DNA from: Prolixibacteraceae bacterium
Lineage (GTDB): Bacteria; Bacteroidota; Bacteroidia; Bacteroidales; Prolixibacteraceae
Reading direction: 5' to 3'
Assembly: GCA_030602265.1 (NCBI GenBank)
Contig: JAUWAB010000013.1
Location: 1-64,000, forward strand
DNA length: 64,000 nt
A model generated the notes under the pieces. The model saw only the letters and a program-made list of their open reading frames with translations, was not told where the DNA came from and did not search any database. Shown here piece by piece: positions 48,735 through 57,626 of this stretch. The stretch's first letter is position 1. Every line of letters begins with the position of its first letter. Both the position numbers and the translations under genes were made by a program.

Positions 48735-49352
48735 TTAGCTTTCTATCAGTTGTCCTTTGCCCTGCCTGATGATTACCGGCGATGAAGAGGTGAAATCCAC
48801 CACGGTCGATGGCACCAGTTCTCCAAAGCCGCCATCTATGACCAGGTCGGTGACTTCCTTGAATTTTTCATAGATCAGTTCGGGATCGGTGGTATATTCC
48901 AGGATTTCATCATCATCGTGTATAGAGGTGGATAGGATAGGGTTACCCAGTTCCCTTACAATTTCCCGGATGATGTTGTTGTCGGGAACCCTGATCCCTA
49001 CAGTCTTTTTCTTTCCTTTGAAATATTTGGGAACATTGCTGCTGGCTTCAAGAATGAATGTAAAGGGCCCGGGAATATTCTTCTTGATTATCTTGAAAAT
49101 ATGGTTGGAAATTGGCCGGGCGTATACAGAGAGGTGGCTCAGGTCGCTGCAGATAAAACTGAAATTGGATTTCTCAATGTTGATCCCCTTAAGCCGGGCT
49201 ACCCTTTCCACGGCTTTGGGGTGGGTTATGTCACACCCCATTCCGTATACCGTGTCGGTAGGATATATGATTATGCCGCCCTGCTGAAGGACCTCAACCA
49301 CTTTGAGGATATCGCGGGGATTCGGATTTTCGTTATACAGTTTAATAAACAT
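48735..49352 (-). CDS. Sua5/YciO/YrdC-family threonylcarbamoyl-AMP synthase-like
   Basis: A 205-residue protein. [30 protein letters not shown] is the nucleotide/threonine-binding start of the YrdC fold (given here in two parts: [11 protein letters not shown], then [10 protein letters not shown]). [18 protein letters not shown] and [11 protein letters not shown] follow. The enzyme activates threonine and bicarbonate for t6A37 synthesis, or it is a YciO-like paralogue. ATG at 49352 is chosen over a start 15 bases upstream. It is divergent from the MnmD-like gene. Confidence 0.85.
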   Translation of the reverse strand: MFIKLYNENPNPRDILKVVEVLQQGGIIIYPTDTVYGMGCDITHPKAVERVARLKGINIEKSNFSFICSDLSHLSVYARPISNHIFKIIKKNIPGPFTFILEASSNVPKYFKGKKKTVGIRVPDNNIIREIVRELGNPILSTSIHDDDEILEYTTDPELIYEKFKEVTDLVIDGGFGELVPSTVVDFTSSSPVIIRQGKGQLIES

Positions 49353-49409
49353 ACCTGAATTACTCAATTGACCGGTAAAATTATAATTTTGTTTTTAATT
49401 CCAGAGAAA

Positions 49410-50084
49410 ATGAATATAAGTCCTGAAGTGATCATCACCGGTGACGGATCGAAAACGCTCTATTTGGTTGGAATGAACGAGCAGTTTCATTCAGTGAAGG
49501 GGGCATTGACCGAATCACGGCATGTTTTTATACAGCATGGTTTGCTGTACAGGAAACCGTTTCCGGGCATCAGGGTATTAGAAGCTGGTTTCGGGACAGG
49601 CCTGAATGCCCTGCTGACGGCCTGGTATGCCATTACTTCCCATACGGCAGTTAATTACCGCGGCCTTGAAAAATTCCCGTTGGGAAAGAATATTCTGGAC
49701 AAGCTGGATCATGGTTCTTTTGCGGGGGAGAAAGGACGGGAATTATACCGGAAGATACATGACAGTAAGTGGGATACCGAAGAGGAATTGGATATCTGGT
49801 TCAGGCTCACAAAGATGGAGTGCGACATGACCGCTTATGTACCTGATCCGGAATTTTCTCCGGATGTGGTTTACTTTGATGCATTTGGTCCCGATAAGCA
49901 ACCTGAGGTATGGGAGCTGAGGGTTTTTGAGATGCTGTATCAGTCGATGGCTCCTCAGGGAGTGCTGGTTACCTACTCGGCGAAGGGCGAGGTGAGACGT
50001 CGTCTGATCTCTGCCGGATTTGCCGTAGAAAGGCTGCCGGGGCCACCGGGAAAAAGAGAGATGCTTAGGGCAATTAAAAAATAA
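49410..50084 (+). CDS. mnmD: MnmD-like tRNA methyltransferase (DUF752)
   Basis: A 224-residue SAM-dependent methyltransferase, like the C-domain-less MnmD that methylates the wobble uridine intermediate nm5(s2)U34. The SAM site is RVLEAGFGTGLNALLTAWYA, and the DUF752 motif is VVYFDAFGPDKQPEVWELR, with a later LVTYSAKGEVRRRL. E. coli MnmC carries this domain fused to an oxidase, which is missing here. TAATTTTG at 49384-49391 gives a promoter just ahead of the ATG, implying a short leader. Confidence 0.88.
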   Translation: MNISPEVIITGDGSKTLYLVGMNEQFHSVKGALTESRHVFIQHGLLYRKPFPGIRVLEAGFGTGLNALLTAWYAITSHTAVNYRGLEKFPLGKNILDKLDHGSFAGEKGRELYRKIHDSKWDTEEELDIWFRLTKMECDMTAYVPDPEFSPDVVYFDAFGPDKQPEVWELRVFEMLYQSMAPQGVLVTYSAKGEVRRRLISAGFAVERLPGPPGKREMLRAIKK

Positions 50085-50201
50085 TTCAGGAGTGAACCAA
50101 AAAACATTTATCTTCGCACCTTCAAATAACAATAAAAATCAGTGTATTAAGCAAAAAAATATATTGTTAGCGTATAATTATTATTTTACATTTTTACCAA
50201 C

Positions 50202-50909
50202 ATGAAAATCAAATCGTTACTTTTATTCGCAACCATTGTTGCCTTTTCTGCTGCCAGTTGTCAGCAGGGTATCTCAGGTAAAAAAGTCAACCTGAAGAGT
50301 GAGCATGATTCAACAAGCTATGCTTTGGGTATTCTGATTGGACAGCAGAACAAGCAGGGACTCGAAAACTTTCCCGGTGGGTCTGATCTGGATGTTACCA
50401 TTATGGCACAGGCATTCCTGCAGTACCTGAAAGGTGAAGAGACTCAGATGGATCCTACCGAAGCCAATGAGGTCGTAGGCAAGTTCTTTGAAAGTGCCAA
50501 CAATCGTGAAGCCCAGAAGAACCTGGAAGAGGGCAATGCATTTCTCGAAAAGAATAAGTCAAGATCGGGTGTGGTTACAACTGAGAGCGGTCTTCAGTAT
50601 GAAGTGATTACCAAGGGTGAAGGGCCTCTGCCGACGGAGAATGATGTTGTGAAAGTACATTATCATGGAACACTGATCGATGGTAAGGTATTTGACAGTT
50701 CGGTCGATCGTGGCGAACCAGTTGAGTTTCAGTTAGGTCAGGTAATTCCCGGATGGGTTGAGGCATTGAAACTTATGCCTGTCGGTTCAAAATGGAAGAT
50801 CTTTATTCCCGGTAATCTCGGTTATGGTGAAAGAGGTGCTGGTGGCGATATTGGCCCGAACTCTGTCCTTATTTTCGACGTTGAACTTATTGACATCGTT
50901 ACCGAATAG
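50202..50909 (+). CDS. FKBP-type peptidyl-prolyl isomerase lipoprotein
   Basis: A 235-residue exported protein with a lipobox (SAASC, Cys20), then an FkpA/Mip-like helical dimerisation region (about 30-125) and a C-terminal FKBP domain (about 130-233: VVKVHYHGTLIDGKVFDSSV, GWVEALKLMPVGSKWKIFIP, LGYGERGAGGDIGPNSVLIF). It would assist folding of envelope proteins in the periplasm. It stands alone with an AT-rich 117-nt upstream region. Confidence 0.93.
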   Translation: MKIKSLLLFATIVAFSAASCQQGISGKKVNLKSEHDSTSYALGILIGQQNKQGLENFPGGSDLDVTIMAQAFLQYLKGEETQMDPTEANEVVGKFFESANNREAQKNLEEGNAFLEKNKSRSGVVTTESGLQYEVITKGEGPLPTENDVVKVHYHGTLIDGKVFDSSVDRGEPVEFQLGQVIPGWVEALKLMPVGSKWKIFIPGNLGYGERGAGGDIGPNSVLIFDVELIDIVTE

Positions 50910-50948
50910 TTACGCCTAAAGGTGACAGGTCAATTTTAAGCTGATATA

Positions 50949-51320
50949 ATGAGTCTTAATTTAAAAGGAAAATTAGTCAGAATCCTGCAGGTGGAATCCG
51001 GCGTATCCAGGGCAGGAAATGCCTGGAAGAAACAGGATTTCGTAATTGAAACGGATGATCAGTATCCAAAGACAGTATGTTTTACCTTATTTAATGACAA
51101 GGTAACCTTATTGGCCGGGATAAATCCGGGTGAACCTCTGGAAGTCTCCTTTGATGTTGAGTCCAGGGAATTTAACGGTAAATTTTATCATAACCTGAAC
51201 GCATGGAAGATATCCAAAGCAAGTCAGGGAGGTGTTCCGGATAACTTTCCTCCGCCCCTCACAGTTAATGATATGCCGCCGGAGCCTATGGATGATCAGC
51301 CGGGTGACCTGCCTTTCTGA
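50949..51320 (+). CDS. DUF3127 protein (OB-fold-like)
   Basis: A 123-residue DUF3127 protein with the typical GVSRAGNAWKKQDFVIETDD and YPKTVCFTLFNDKVTLL, and a C-terminal acidic/proline tail ending in PGDLPF. The tail resembles the acidic tip of single-strand DNA-binding proteins (DDxPF), which recruits partner proteins, so an OB-fold nucleic-acid role is a reasonable guess. It follows the FKBP gene by 39 nt. Confidence 0.85.
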   Translation: MSLNLKGKLVRILQVESGVSRAGNAWKKQDFVIETDDQYPKTVCFTLFNDKVTLLAGINPGEPLEVSFDVESREFNGKFYHNLNAWKISKASQGGVPDNFPPPLTVNDMPPEPMDDQPGDLPF

Positions 51321-51409
51321 TTCGCATTTCAAAGACCGGATACTGCACGCATTTCAACCGGCCGGATATAACGGCTCGGTTCAGGAAAATGCCGGTATCC
51401 GGTTTTTTA

Positions 51410-52174
51410 TTAATGATCCCGGATAAAGGTCAACTTGGTTTCACTGCTCATTCCGGGGGAAAAACGATACCCGTCCGAGTCGAAAGCCCTCAGGTCGTCA
51501 GGATTATCAATCTGGTGGTCCAGAATAAAGCGGGTCATCAGGCCTCGTGCCCGTTTAGCATAATATGAGATTATCCTGTAGTCGCCGTTACTCAGGTCTT
51601 TAAATTCTGCAGTAATCAGTTTTGCCTTTAAATGTTTAATATCCAGGCTTTTAAAATATTCGTTAGACGCCAGGTCCAGCAGGATCTTGCTGCCGCTCTG
51701 TAAAACTGCCCTGTTGATCTCCCCGGTTAATTTTCCGCCCCAGAATTCATAAAGGTTTTTAAATCCGTTCACTTCCAGCTTTGTCCCCATTTCCAGGCGG
51801 TGTGGCCTGATCAGGTCCAATGGTTTCAGGACACCATACAGTCCTGACAAAATCCTTATTTTTTTCTGAGCTGACATGGCCTGCTCTTCGGAAAGCGATC
51901 CGGCATCCAGTCCGTCGTACACGTCGCCATCGAAAGCAAATATGGCCGCTTTGGGTTTTTCTGTGGTTCTTCCCCAGCTCTGGTACCGTTCGTAGTTCAG
52001 TGATGCCAATTTCTCCGATACCGACATAAGACTGGCGATATCAGAAGTACTCATCTCTTTCAGTCTGGCGGTAAGAATGCCGGTTTCCTCCCTGAATACA
52101 GGCCGGGTACTCTTTTTCGTGATGTTTTGCGGTTCAAAATTCAGGCTCTTGGCAGGTGACAATACGATCAGCAT
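51410..52174 (-). CDS. yaaA: Peroxide-stress protein YaaA (DUF328)
   Basis: A 254-residue YaaA-family protein starting MLIVLSPAKSLNFE, with YERYQSW, AIFAFDGDVYDGLDA, ILSGLYGVLKPLDLI and RLEMGTKL, all family landmarks. In E. coli YaaA lowers intracellular free iron during peroxide stress and binds DNA. ATG at 52174 is chosen because an upstream start would precede the conserved N-terminus. Same strand as rlmD, whose stop lies 41 nt before. Confidence 0.93.
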   Translation of the reverse strand: MLIVLSPAKSLNFEPQNITKKSTRPVFREETGILTARLKEMSTSDIASLMSVSEKLASLNYERYQSWGRTTEKPKAAIFAFDGDVYDGLDAGSLSEEQAMSAQKKIRILSGLYGVLKPLDLIRPHRLEMGTKLEVNGFKNLYEFWGGKLTGEINRAVLQSGSKILLDLASNEYFKSLDIKHLKAKLITAEFKDLSNGDYRIISYYAKRARGLMTRFILDHQIDNPDDLRAFDSDGYRFSPGMSSETKLTFIRDH

Positions 52175-52215
52175 AACATTGTTTATTAAAATTAACAACT
52201 TTAGGGTTGGCATGT

Positions 52216-53640
52216 TCAGCTGCCTGTTCCGGAAACCTTTTTCCTGAGCAGAACCACATTTTCGACATGGTGGGTATGCGGGAACATATCTACCGGTTGA
52301 ATCTTTTCGACGTTATAATGTTCAGCCATCCAGGATATGTCACGTGCCTGTGTTGCAGGATTACAGCTTACATAGACAATTCTTTCCGGGCCTGCTTCCA
52401 CGATGGCCTTTACCACATCTTCATGCATTCCGGCTCTCGGGGGATCGGTGATGATCACGTCGGGCTGTCCGTGAATGCTGAAAAAACCGGCATTCAGGAT
52501 GTTTTTTATATCGCCGGAAAAAAAGGTGGTGTTGCCGAGGTGGTTGACTTCTGCGTTTAACCTGGCATCGTCAATGGCTTCAGGTACATACTCAATACCA
52601 ACTACCTTTTTGCAGCTCCTTGAAACAAAATTAGCTATGGTTCCGGTGCCTGTATACAGATCATAAACCGTTTCGTCTCCTTTGAGCCCGGCAAAATCGC
52701 GTGCAATTTTGTACAATACCCAGGCTTGTTCAGAATTGGTCTGATAAAAACTTTTCGGACCGATTTTAAAGCGAAGACCTTCCATCTCCTCCCAAATATG
52801 GTCTTCCCCGGAATATAAGATGATTTCCTGGTCGGTTATGGTGTCGTTACCCTTACTGTTGATTACATACATCAACGATGAAATTTCAGGAAATTTTCCT
52901 TGAATCGCTTCAAGCAGCCGTTCTCTTTTTTCCCGGTCATCGTGGTAGAAAGTAAGGATAACCATAAGACCTCCTGCTGAACTGCTGCGGATGATCAGCG
53001 TCCGCAGAAAGCCTTCCTGATTTCTGATGTCAAAAAAAGAAAGGTTATGTTCTCCGGCGTAATTAAAAATGAAGTTGCGGATCTGGTTCGACGGATCTGG
53101 CTGCAGCCAGCACTCTTCAATTGGGAGTACCTTGTCGAACAAACCGGGTATGTGAAATCCGAGGGCATTGCGTTGGTTAATGATCTCTCCGGAACTGAGT
53201 TCCTGCTCTGTCAACCATCTGTTGTTAGAAAAGGTAAATTCCAGTTTGTTCCTGTAAAAGGTGGTTTTTTCTGATCCCATAATGGGACTGACGGGGGGAA
53301 GTTCGGTTTTTCCTATCCTGAGAAGTTGATCTTCAACCTGTTTTTGTTTGAACCGCAACTGGTCTTTGTATGGCAGGTTTTGCCATTTACAGCCGCCACA
53401 CACTCCGAAATGTTTGCAGAAAGGTTCGGCCCTGAGCGACGAAAGCTGGTGGTACTTCAGGATCCTTGCTTCAAGGTACCGTTTCTTTTTTCTTGTTACC
53501 TGTAAATCAACTATATCACCAGGGATAGCGTATGTGGTAAATACCACCATGTCGTTTATCCTGGCTATCGATTTGCCTTCAGCTCCAATATCTGTAATGG
53601 TTACATGGGTATAGACCGGCTGGATTTTGTTTTTTCTCAC
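52216..53640 (-). CDS. rlmD: 23S rRNA (uracil-5-)-methyltransferase RlmD family
   Basis: A 474-residue enzyme with a TRAM domain (about 10-65), a [4Fe-4S] cluster motif (CKHFGVCGGCKWQNLPY) and a SAM methyltransferase domain with TVYDLYTGTGTIANF, IITDPPRAGMHEDV and the catalytic Cys in IVYVSCNPATQARD. It methylates U1939 or an analogous uridine of 23S rRNA; the related RlmC/TrmA sites cannot be ruled out. The start codon appears to be GTG at 53640. A purine-poor, T-rich leader precedes it. Confidence 0.93.
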   Translation of the reverse strand: MRKNKIQPVYTHVTITDIGAEGKSIARINDMVVFTTYAIPGDIVDLQVTRKKKRYLEARILKYHQLSSLRAEPFCKHFGVCGGCKWQNLPYKDQLRFKQKQVEDQLLRIGKTELPPVSPIMGSEKTTFYRNKLEFTFSNNRWLTEQELSSGEIINQRNALGFHIPGLFDKVLPIEECWLQPDPSNQIRNFIFNYAGEHNLSFFDIRNQEGFLRTLIIRSSSAGGLMVILTFYHDDREKRERLLEAIQGKFPEISSLMYVINSKGNDTITDQEIILYSGEDHIWEEMEGLRFKIGPKSFYQTNSEQAWVLYKIARDFAGLKGDETVYDLYTGTGTIANFVSRSCKKVVGIEYVPEAIDDARLNAEVNHLGNTTFFSGDIKNILNAGFFSIHGQPDVIITDPPRAGMHEDVVKAIVEAGPERIVYVSCNPATQARDISWMAEHYNVEKIQPVDMFPHTHHVENVVLLRKKVSGTGS

Positions 53641-53855
53641 GTTATTTTTTTTTGCAAATATAATGTATTGAATTAATCCCGGTAATCAGTAAATTTGGTT
53701 CTAAAATGAAACATATGTTCCCAAAATGAGACGGGGATTAGAATGTGTAAAAGTGTAAATGCCAGATAATCAGATTAAATATTTTGTGGCATGATATTGG
53801 TTTCATCTGGTATACGTTCATATTTTGAAAATAAGAAATTCAAAATACTCACAGA

Positions 53856-53993
53856 GGGGAAAGCAACTTCAATTATATGATTGGTTTTGTGTTTAGGGGT
53901 TTGTAAATCATCAATCATCTTCAAAGAAAAGCGTCCATACTGCTTTCCCCTTTTTTTAAGAAATTGAGGCCTGAGTAACATCAGGCCTTTTTT
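53856..53993 (+). ncRNA. Candidate small RNA: nested stem-loop with own terminator
   Basis: GGGGAAAGCA (53856-53865) pairs perfectly with TGCTTTCCCC (53941-53950), closing a 95-nt element that ends in a run of seven T. Inside, ATGATTG (53877-53883) pairs with CAATCAT (53912-53918). A second hairpin, AGGCCTGA/TCAGGCCT around a 6-nt loop (53967-53988), is followed by five T and is a classical plus-strand terminator. No plus-strand gene lies upstream for this terminator to serve, since rlmD reads away. A free-standing RNA is therefore plausible; no promoter box of full consensus was found. Confidence 0.4.
53967..53993 (+). terminator. Rho-independent terminator without an upstream gene
   Basis: An 8-bp perfect stem AGGCCTGA/TCAGGCCT with loop GTAACA, then TTTTT. 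The direction of the T-run is plus strand. Confidence 0.75.
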
Positions 53994-54132
53994 ATTGAAT
54001 GGCACTAATATGTACAAAAGGATGTAAATATCTTTATATCAGGGGTGAAATCCGAAGGTTAATAAATTATTTACAATTCCGGTTGCCTTGACGTTATCCC
54101 TTTTAACAAAGCATGCAGGCAATTTATATTCC

Positions 54133-54140
54133 TATCTTTG
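54133..54140 (+). promoter_or_regulatory. -7 box of the CoA-transferase gene
   Basis: TATCTTTG matches TAnnTTTG exactly, 30 nt before the ATG. No convincing -33 TTG at the usual distance was found. Confidence 0.45.
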
Positions 54141-54170
54141 CGGTGGAAATCAAGAAATAATTCTTTAGAT

Positions 54171-55478
54171 ATGAAGCAGATTAAATTTGTGACCGCAGAA
54201 GAGGCCGTAAAGGTTGTCAAAACGAACGACCGCATCCACATGCACAGTGTTGCTGTTACGCCCCACCCGCTGATCAATGCCCTGGTGGAGAGAGGCCGTA
54301 ACAAGGAACTCAGGAACGTCAGAATCCAGCATATTCATACCGAAGGCCCTGCTCCTTATGCAGATATGGAGTTTGAGGGAATTTTCCAGTTGGAATCTTT
54401 CTTCGTGGGTGGAAACGTCAGAAAGCAGACCCAGGCAGGTTACGCCGATTATATCCCCGTTTTTCTTCATGAAACGCAGAGGTTAATCCGTGAAGGATAT
54501 CTGAAGGTGGATGTTGCCTTTATCCAGGTTTCAACACCCGACAGTCATGGTTACTGCTCATTGGGTACTTCAGTTGATGCCACACTTGCAGCCGTTGAAA
54601 CGGCAAAATGTGTGATTGCCATTGTAAACCGGAATGTTCCCCGTGCATTTGGTGATGCCATGATCAAGGTGGACGATATCGATATTTTTGTACAGGACGA
54701 TTCACCGCTTTATGCACCCGCCATGCCTCCGATCAGTGAAACTGAATACCAGATCGGTAAATATGTGGCTGAATTGGTGGAAGACGGAGCGACGCTGCAG
54801 ATGGGTATCGGGGCCATCCCTAATGCTGTGTTGTCAATGTTGGGTAACCACAAGGACCTTGGTGTTCACTCCGAAATGTTTTCAGACGGTATCCTGCCGC
54901 TTGTGGAAACCGGTGTGGTGAACGGCCGCAACAAGGCCATCGACAAAGGCAAAATGGTAGCGACCTTCCTTATGGGATCAACCAAGCTGTATGAATTTAT
55001 TCACGATAATCCCGGAGTGGCCATGATGGATGTTGCTTATACCAACCGGGTAGCGGTTATCGCAACCAATCCCAAGGTTACTGCCATCAATTCGGCCCTG
55101 CAGGTGGATATCACCGGTCAGGTTTGTGCCGACTCCATCGGAACAAAATTCTATTCCGGAGTCGGTGGCCAGATTGACTTCCTCAGGGGAGCGTCTCTCA
55201 GCCAGGGTGGTAAACCGATTATTGCCATGCCTTCAATTACCCCGAAAGGGATCAGCAAGATTGCACCTATCCTGACACCCGGAGCCGGTGTGGTTAGTAC
55301 CAGGGCCAATATCCACTGGCTGGTAACCGAGTTCGGTGCCGTAAACCTTTATGGACGAACCTTACAGGACCGTGCCAAACTCATTACTTCAATCGCTCAT
55401 CCAAGTGTAAGGGAAGAGCTTGAAAAGGCTGCATTTGAACGGTTCGGGCCGCATTTCCATTTTGTTTGGGATGAATAA
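54171..55478 (+). CDS. Acetyl-CoA hydrolase/transferase family CoA-transferase
   Basis: A 435-residue class I CoA-transferase related to 4-hydroxybutyrate, propionate or succinyl-CoA:acetate CoA-transferases. It has QMGIGAIPNAVLSML, then the catalytic Glu in GVHSEMFSDGILPLVETG, and later FYSGVGGQIDFLRGA (oxyanion Gly-rich loop). It would move CoA between acyl-CoA and a free acid. Its position just before the methylmalonyl-CoA genes suggests succinate/propionate exchange, but sequence alone does not set the substrate. ATG at 54171 is preferred over an in-frame upstream start. A terminator separates it from the next gene. Confidence 0.9.
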   Translation: MKQIKFVTAEEAVKVVKTNDRIHMHSVAVTPHPLINALVERGRNKELRNVRIQHIHTEGPAPYADMEFEGIFQLESFFVGGNVRKQTQAGYADYIPVFLHETQRLIREGYLKVDVAFIQVSTPDSHGYCSLGTSVDATLAAVETAKCVIAIVNRNVPRAFGDAMIKVDDIDIFVQDDSPLYAPAMPPISETEYQIGKYVAELVEDGATLQMGIGAIPNAVLSMLGNHKDLGVHSEMFSDGILPLVETGVVNGRNKAIDKGKMVATFLMGSTKLYEFIHDNPGVAMMDVAYTNRVAVIATNPKVTAINSALQVDITGQVCADSIGTKFYSGVGGQIDFLRGASLSQGGKPIIAMPSITPKGISKIAPILTPGAGVVSTRANIHWLVTEFGAVNLYGRTLQDRAKLITSIAHPSVREELEKAAFERFGPHFHFVWDE

Positions 55479-55496
55479 CAAAAGATAACAGATGAA

Positions 55497-55525
55497 AAGG
55501 CGGGCCTTAAAATCTGCCTTTTTTT
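55497..55525 (+). terminator. Terminator after the CoA-transferase gene
   Basis: AAGGCGG pairs with CTGCCTT (one G-U) around a 10-nt loop, followed by a T-run, 18 nt after the stop. Confidence 0.65.
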
Positions 55526-55624
55526 ATTTAAAAGGACATTACTGACATATGACAGGATATATCATCCACAGAAATCATAAATTTAGAATTTTCAAATATC
55601 ATTTTCATTCAAAATAACTTTATC

Positions 55625-56026
55625 ATGAAAATCTCGCATATTGAACACATCGGTATAGCCGTTGAAAACCTGGAACAAGCCATACCATTTTATGAAAAGG
55701 CTTTTGGCCTGACCTGTTATGCTGTTGAAGAGGTGACCGACCAGAAAGTAAGGACTGCCTTTTTTCAGGTAGGCCAGACCAAGATCGAACTGCTGGAATC
55801 CACCGACCCTGAAGGGCCGATCGGTAAGTTTATCGCCAAAAAAGGACAAGGTATTCATCACCTGGCTTTTGCGGTAGACGATGTTGCAGGTGCATTAAAG
55901 CACGCCGAAGAACAGGGCGTTACCCTGATCGACAAAGGTCCGAGGAAAGGAGCCGAAGGATTGAATATCGCATTTCTGCATCCCAAATCCACTTTTGGCG
56001 TGCTGACTGAGTTTTGTGCAGAATAA
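55625..56026 (+). CDS. mce: Methylmalonyl-CoA epimerase
   Basis: A 133-residue vicinal-oxygen-chelate (glyoxalase-fold) protein: [20 protein letters not shown], with a metal-binding His, and [14 protein letters not shown]. It interconverts (R)- and (S)-methylmalonyl-CoA between the mutase and the decarboxylase. The mutase genes are not in the window. The alpha-subunit gene follows 28 nt later, so it heads the decarboxylase operon. Confidence 0.95.
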   Translation: MKISHIEHIGIAVENLEQAIPFYEKAFGLTCYAVEEVTDQKVRTAFFQVGQTKIELLESTDPEGPIGKFIAKKGQGIHHLAFAVDDVAGALKHAEEQGVTLIDKGPRKGAEGLNIAFLHPKSTFGVLTEFCAE

Positions 56027-56054
56027 AGAAATAATAACTTATTACCCAAGATAT

Positions 56055-57614
56055 ATGAACAATCAGGATAAAATCAGACAACTCATTGATTTGCGGTCAG
56101 AAGCCAAACTTGGCGGTGGCCAGAAAAGAATTGACGCTCAGCACGAAAAGGGGAAAATGACTGCCCGTGAGCGTATCGAGATGCTGCTCGATGAAGGTAG
56201 TTTCGAAGAGTTTGATATGTTTGTCACCCATCGCTGTACTAACTTCGGACTGGATAAAACCAAGTTTTTAGGTGACGGTGTGGTTACCGGCTACGGAACC
56301 ATAGACGGTCGTCTCGTGTATGTATATGCACAGGATTTCACCGTTTTCGGCGGTTCACTCTCCGAAACTTTTGCCCAGAAAATCTGCAAGGTGATGGATA
56401 TGGCCATGAAAGTCGGTGCACCTGTGATCGGTATCAATGACTCGGGTGGTGCACGTATTCAGGAAGGGGTAACCTCTCTGGCTGGTTATGCAGAAATTTT
56501 TCAGCGTAATATTCTTGCATCCGGACTGATTCCGCAGATCTCGGCCATATTCGGACCATGTGCAGGTGGTGCTGTATATTCACCGGCACTTACCGATTTT
56601 ATCGTCATGAGCAAATCTTCATCCTATATGTTCCTTACCGGTCCTAAGGTGGTTAAAACGGTCACCGGAGAAGATGTAACCGACGACCAGTTAGGCGGTG
56701 CCATGGTACATGGTTCAAAATCGGGTGTTACCCATTTTGTGGCTGATGACGAGCAGGAAGGTCTGTCTCTGATCAGGAAGATGTTGTCCTATATGCCGCA
56801 AAACAACCTGGAAGATCCGCCGCTTGCCGCTTGCGACGACCCGATCGACCGTCTGGAGGACTCCCTGAATGATATTATTCCCGACAATCCTAATAAGCCA
56901 TATGATGTTAAGGATGTAATCCATTCGATTGTTGACTATGGTGAATTTATGGAAGTTCACCGCTACTATGCACCCAACATTGTAGTGGGATTTGCCCGTT
57001 TCAACGGGATTTCCGTAGGTATCGTTGCCAACCAGCCTGCCTATCTGGCCGGTGTGCTCGATATCAACGCCTCCCGTAAGGCAGCCCGTTTCGTGCGGTT
57101 CTGTGATGCCTTCAACATTCCCCTTGTTACCCTCGAGGATGTTCCCGGTTTCCTTCCCGGAACAGCTCAGGAATATGGCGGAATCATCATTCACGGGGCC
57201 AAATTGTTGTTTGCCTATGGCGAGGCCACCGTACCGAAAATTACCATCATCCTTCGTAAGGCCTATGGTGGGGCTTATTGCGTAATGAGCTCGAAACACC
57301 TGCGCGGCGATATCAATTATGCCTGGCCTACTGCCGAAATTGCTGTTATGGGTCCCAAAGGTGCCATCGAGGTACTTAAAAGCAAGGAAATCAAGAAAAT
57401 TGAAGATCCGGCCGAAAGGCAGGCGTTTGTAACTCAGGCAGAAGAAGAATACAAAGATACTTTCGCTAACCCGTACAACGCTGCCCGGTATGGTTATATC
57501 GACGACGTTATTGAGCCCAGGAATACCCGTTTCCGGATCATCCGTGCATTGCAGTCCCTGGCTACCAAGAAGGATGTCAATCCGGCGAAAAAACATTCCA
57601 ACCTTCCATTGTAA
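56055..57614 (+). CDS. mmdA: Methylmalonyl-CoA decarboxylase alpha (carboxyltransferase)
   Basis: A 519-residue acyl-CoA carboxyltransferase of the PccB/MmdA type. The N-terminal half carries [19 protein letters not shown] and [18 protein letters not shown] with [16 protein letters not shown], and the C-terminal half has [20 protein letters not shown] with [15 protein letters not shown]. It moves the carboxyl group from (S)-methylmalonyl-CoA to biotin. No biotin carboxylase gene lies nearby, so the set is a decarboxylase rather than a carboxylase. ATG at 56055 follows a leader that an upstream frame would invade. Confidence 0.95.
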   Translation: MNNQDKIRQLIDLRSEAKLGGGQKRIDAQHEKGKMTARERIEMLLDEGSFEEFDMFVTHRCTNFGLDKTKFLGDGVVTGYGTIDGRLVYVYAQDFTVFGGSLSETFAQKICKVMDMAMKVGAPVIGINDSGGARIQEGVTSLAGYAEIFQRNILASGLIPQISAIFGPCAGGAVYSPALTDFIVMSKSSSYMFLTGPKVVKTVTGEDVTDDQLGGAMVHGSKSGVTHFVADDEQEGLSLIRKMLSYMPQNNLEDPPLAACDDPIDRLEDSLNDIIPDNPNKPYDVKDVIHSIVDYGEFMEVHRYYAPNIVVGFARFNGISVGIVANQPAYLAGVLDINASRKAARFVRFCDAFNIPLVTLEDVPGFLPGTAQEYGGIIIHGAKLLFAYGEATVPKITIILRKAYGGAYCVMSSKHLRGDINYAWPTAEIAVMGPKGAIEVLKSKEIKKIEDPAERQAFVTQAEEEYKDTFANPYNAARYGYIDDVIEPRNTRFRIIRALQSLATKKDVNPAKKHSNLPL

Positions 57615-57626
57615 AAAAAGGATGTC

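Larger units (their letters stand above)
53641..54132. other. Gene-poor interval between rlmD and the CoA-transferase gene
   Basis: About 490 bases without a supported protein gene. A minus-strand open frame at 53775-54017 (80 codons) has no start signal or recognisable family, and it overlaps the inverted repeats described separately. The interval holds the nested stem-loop and terminator at 53856-53993 and, at its right end, the -7 box for the following gene. Confidence 0.6.

Noticed and set aside
53775-54017. Minus-strand open frame of 80 codons in the rlmD-CoA-transferase gap
   Set aside because: No family recognised; it spans both inverted repeats, and its start has no ribosome-binding or promoter signal. 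A degraded gene remnant cannot be excluded.
56715-57596. Minus-strand open frame of 293 codons opposite mmdA
   Set aside because: mmdA is certain in the other strand; the antisense protein has no motifs.
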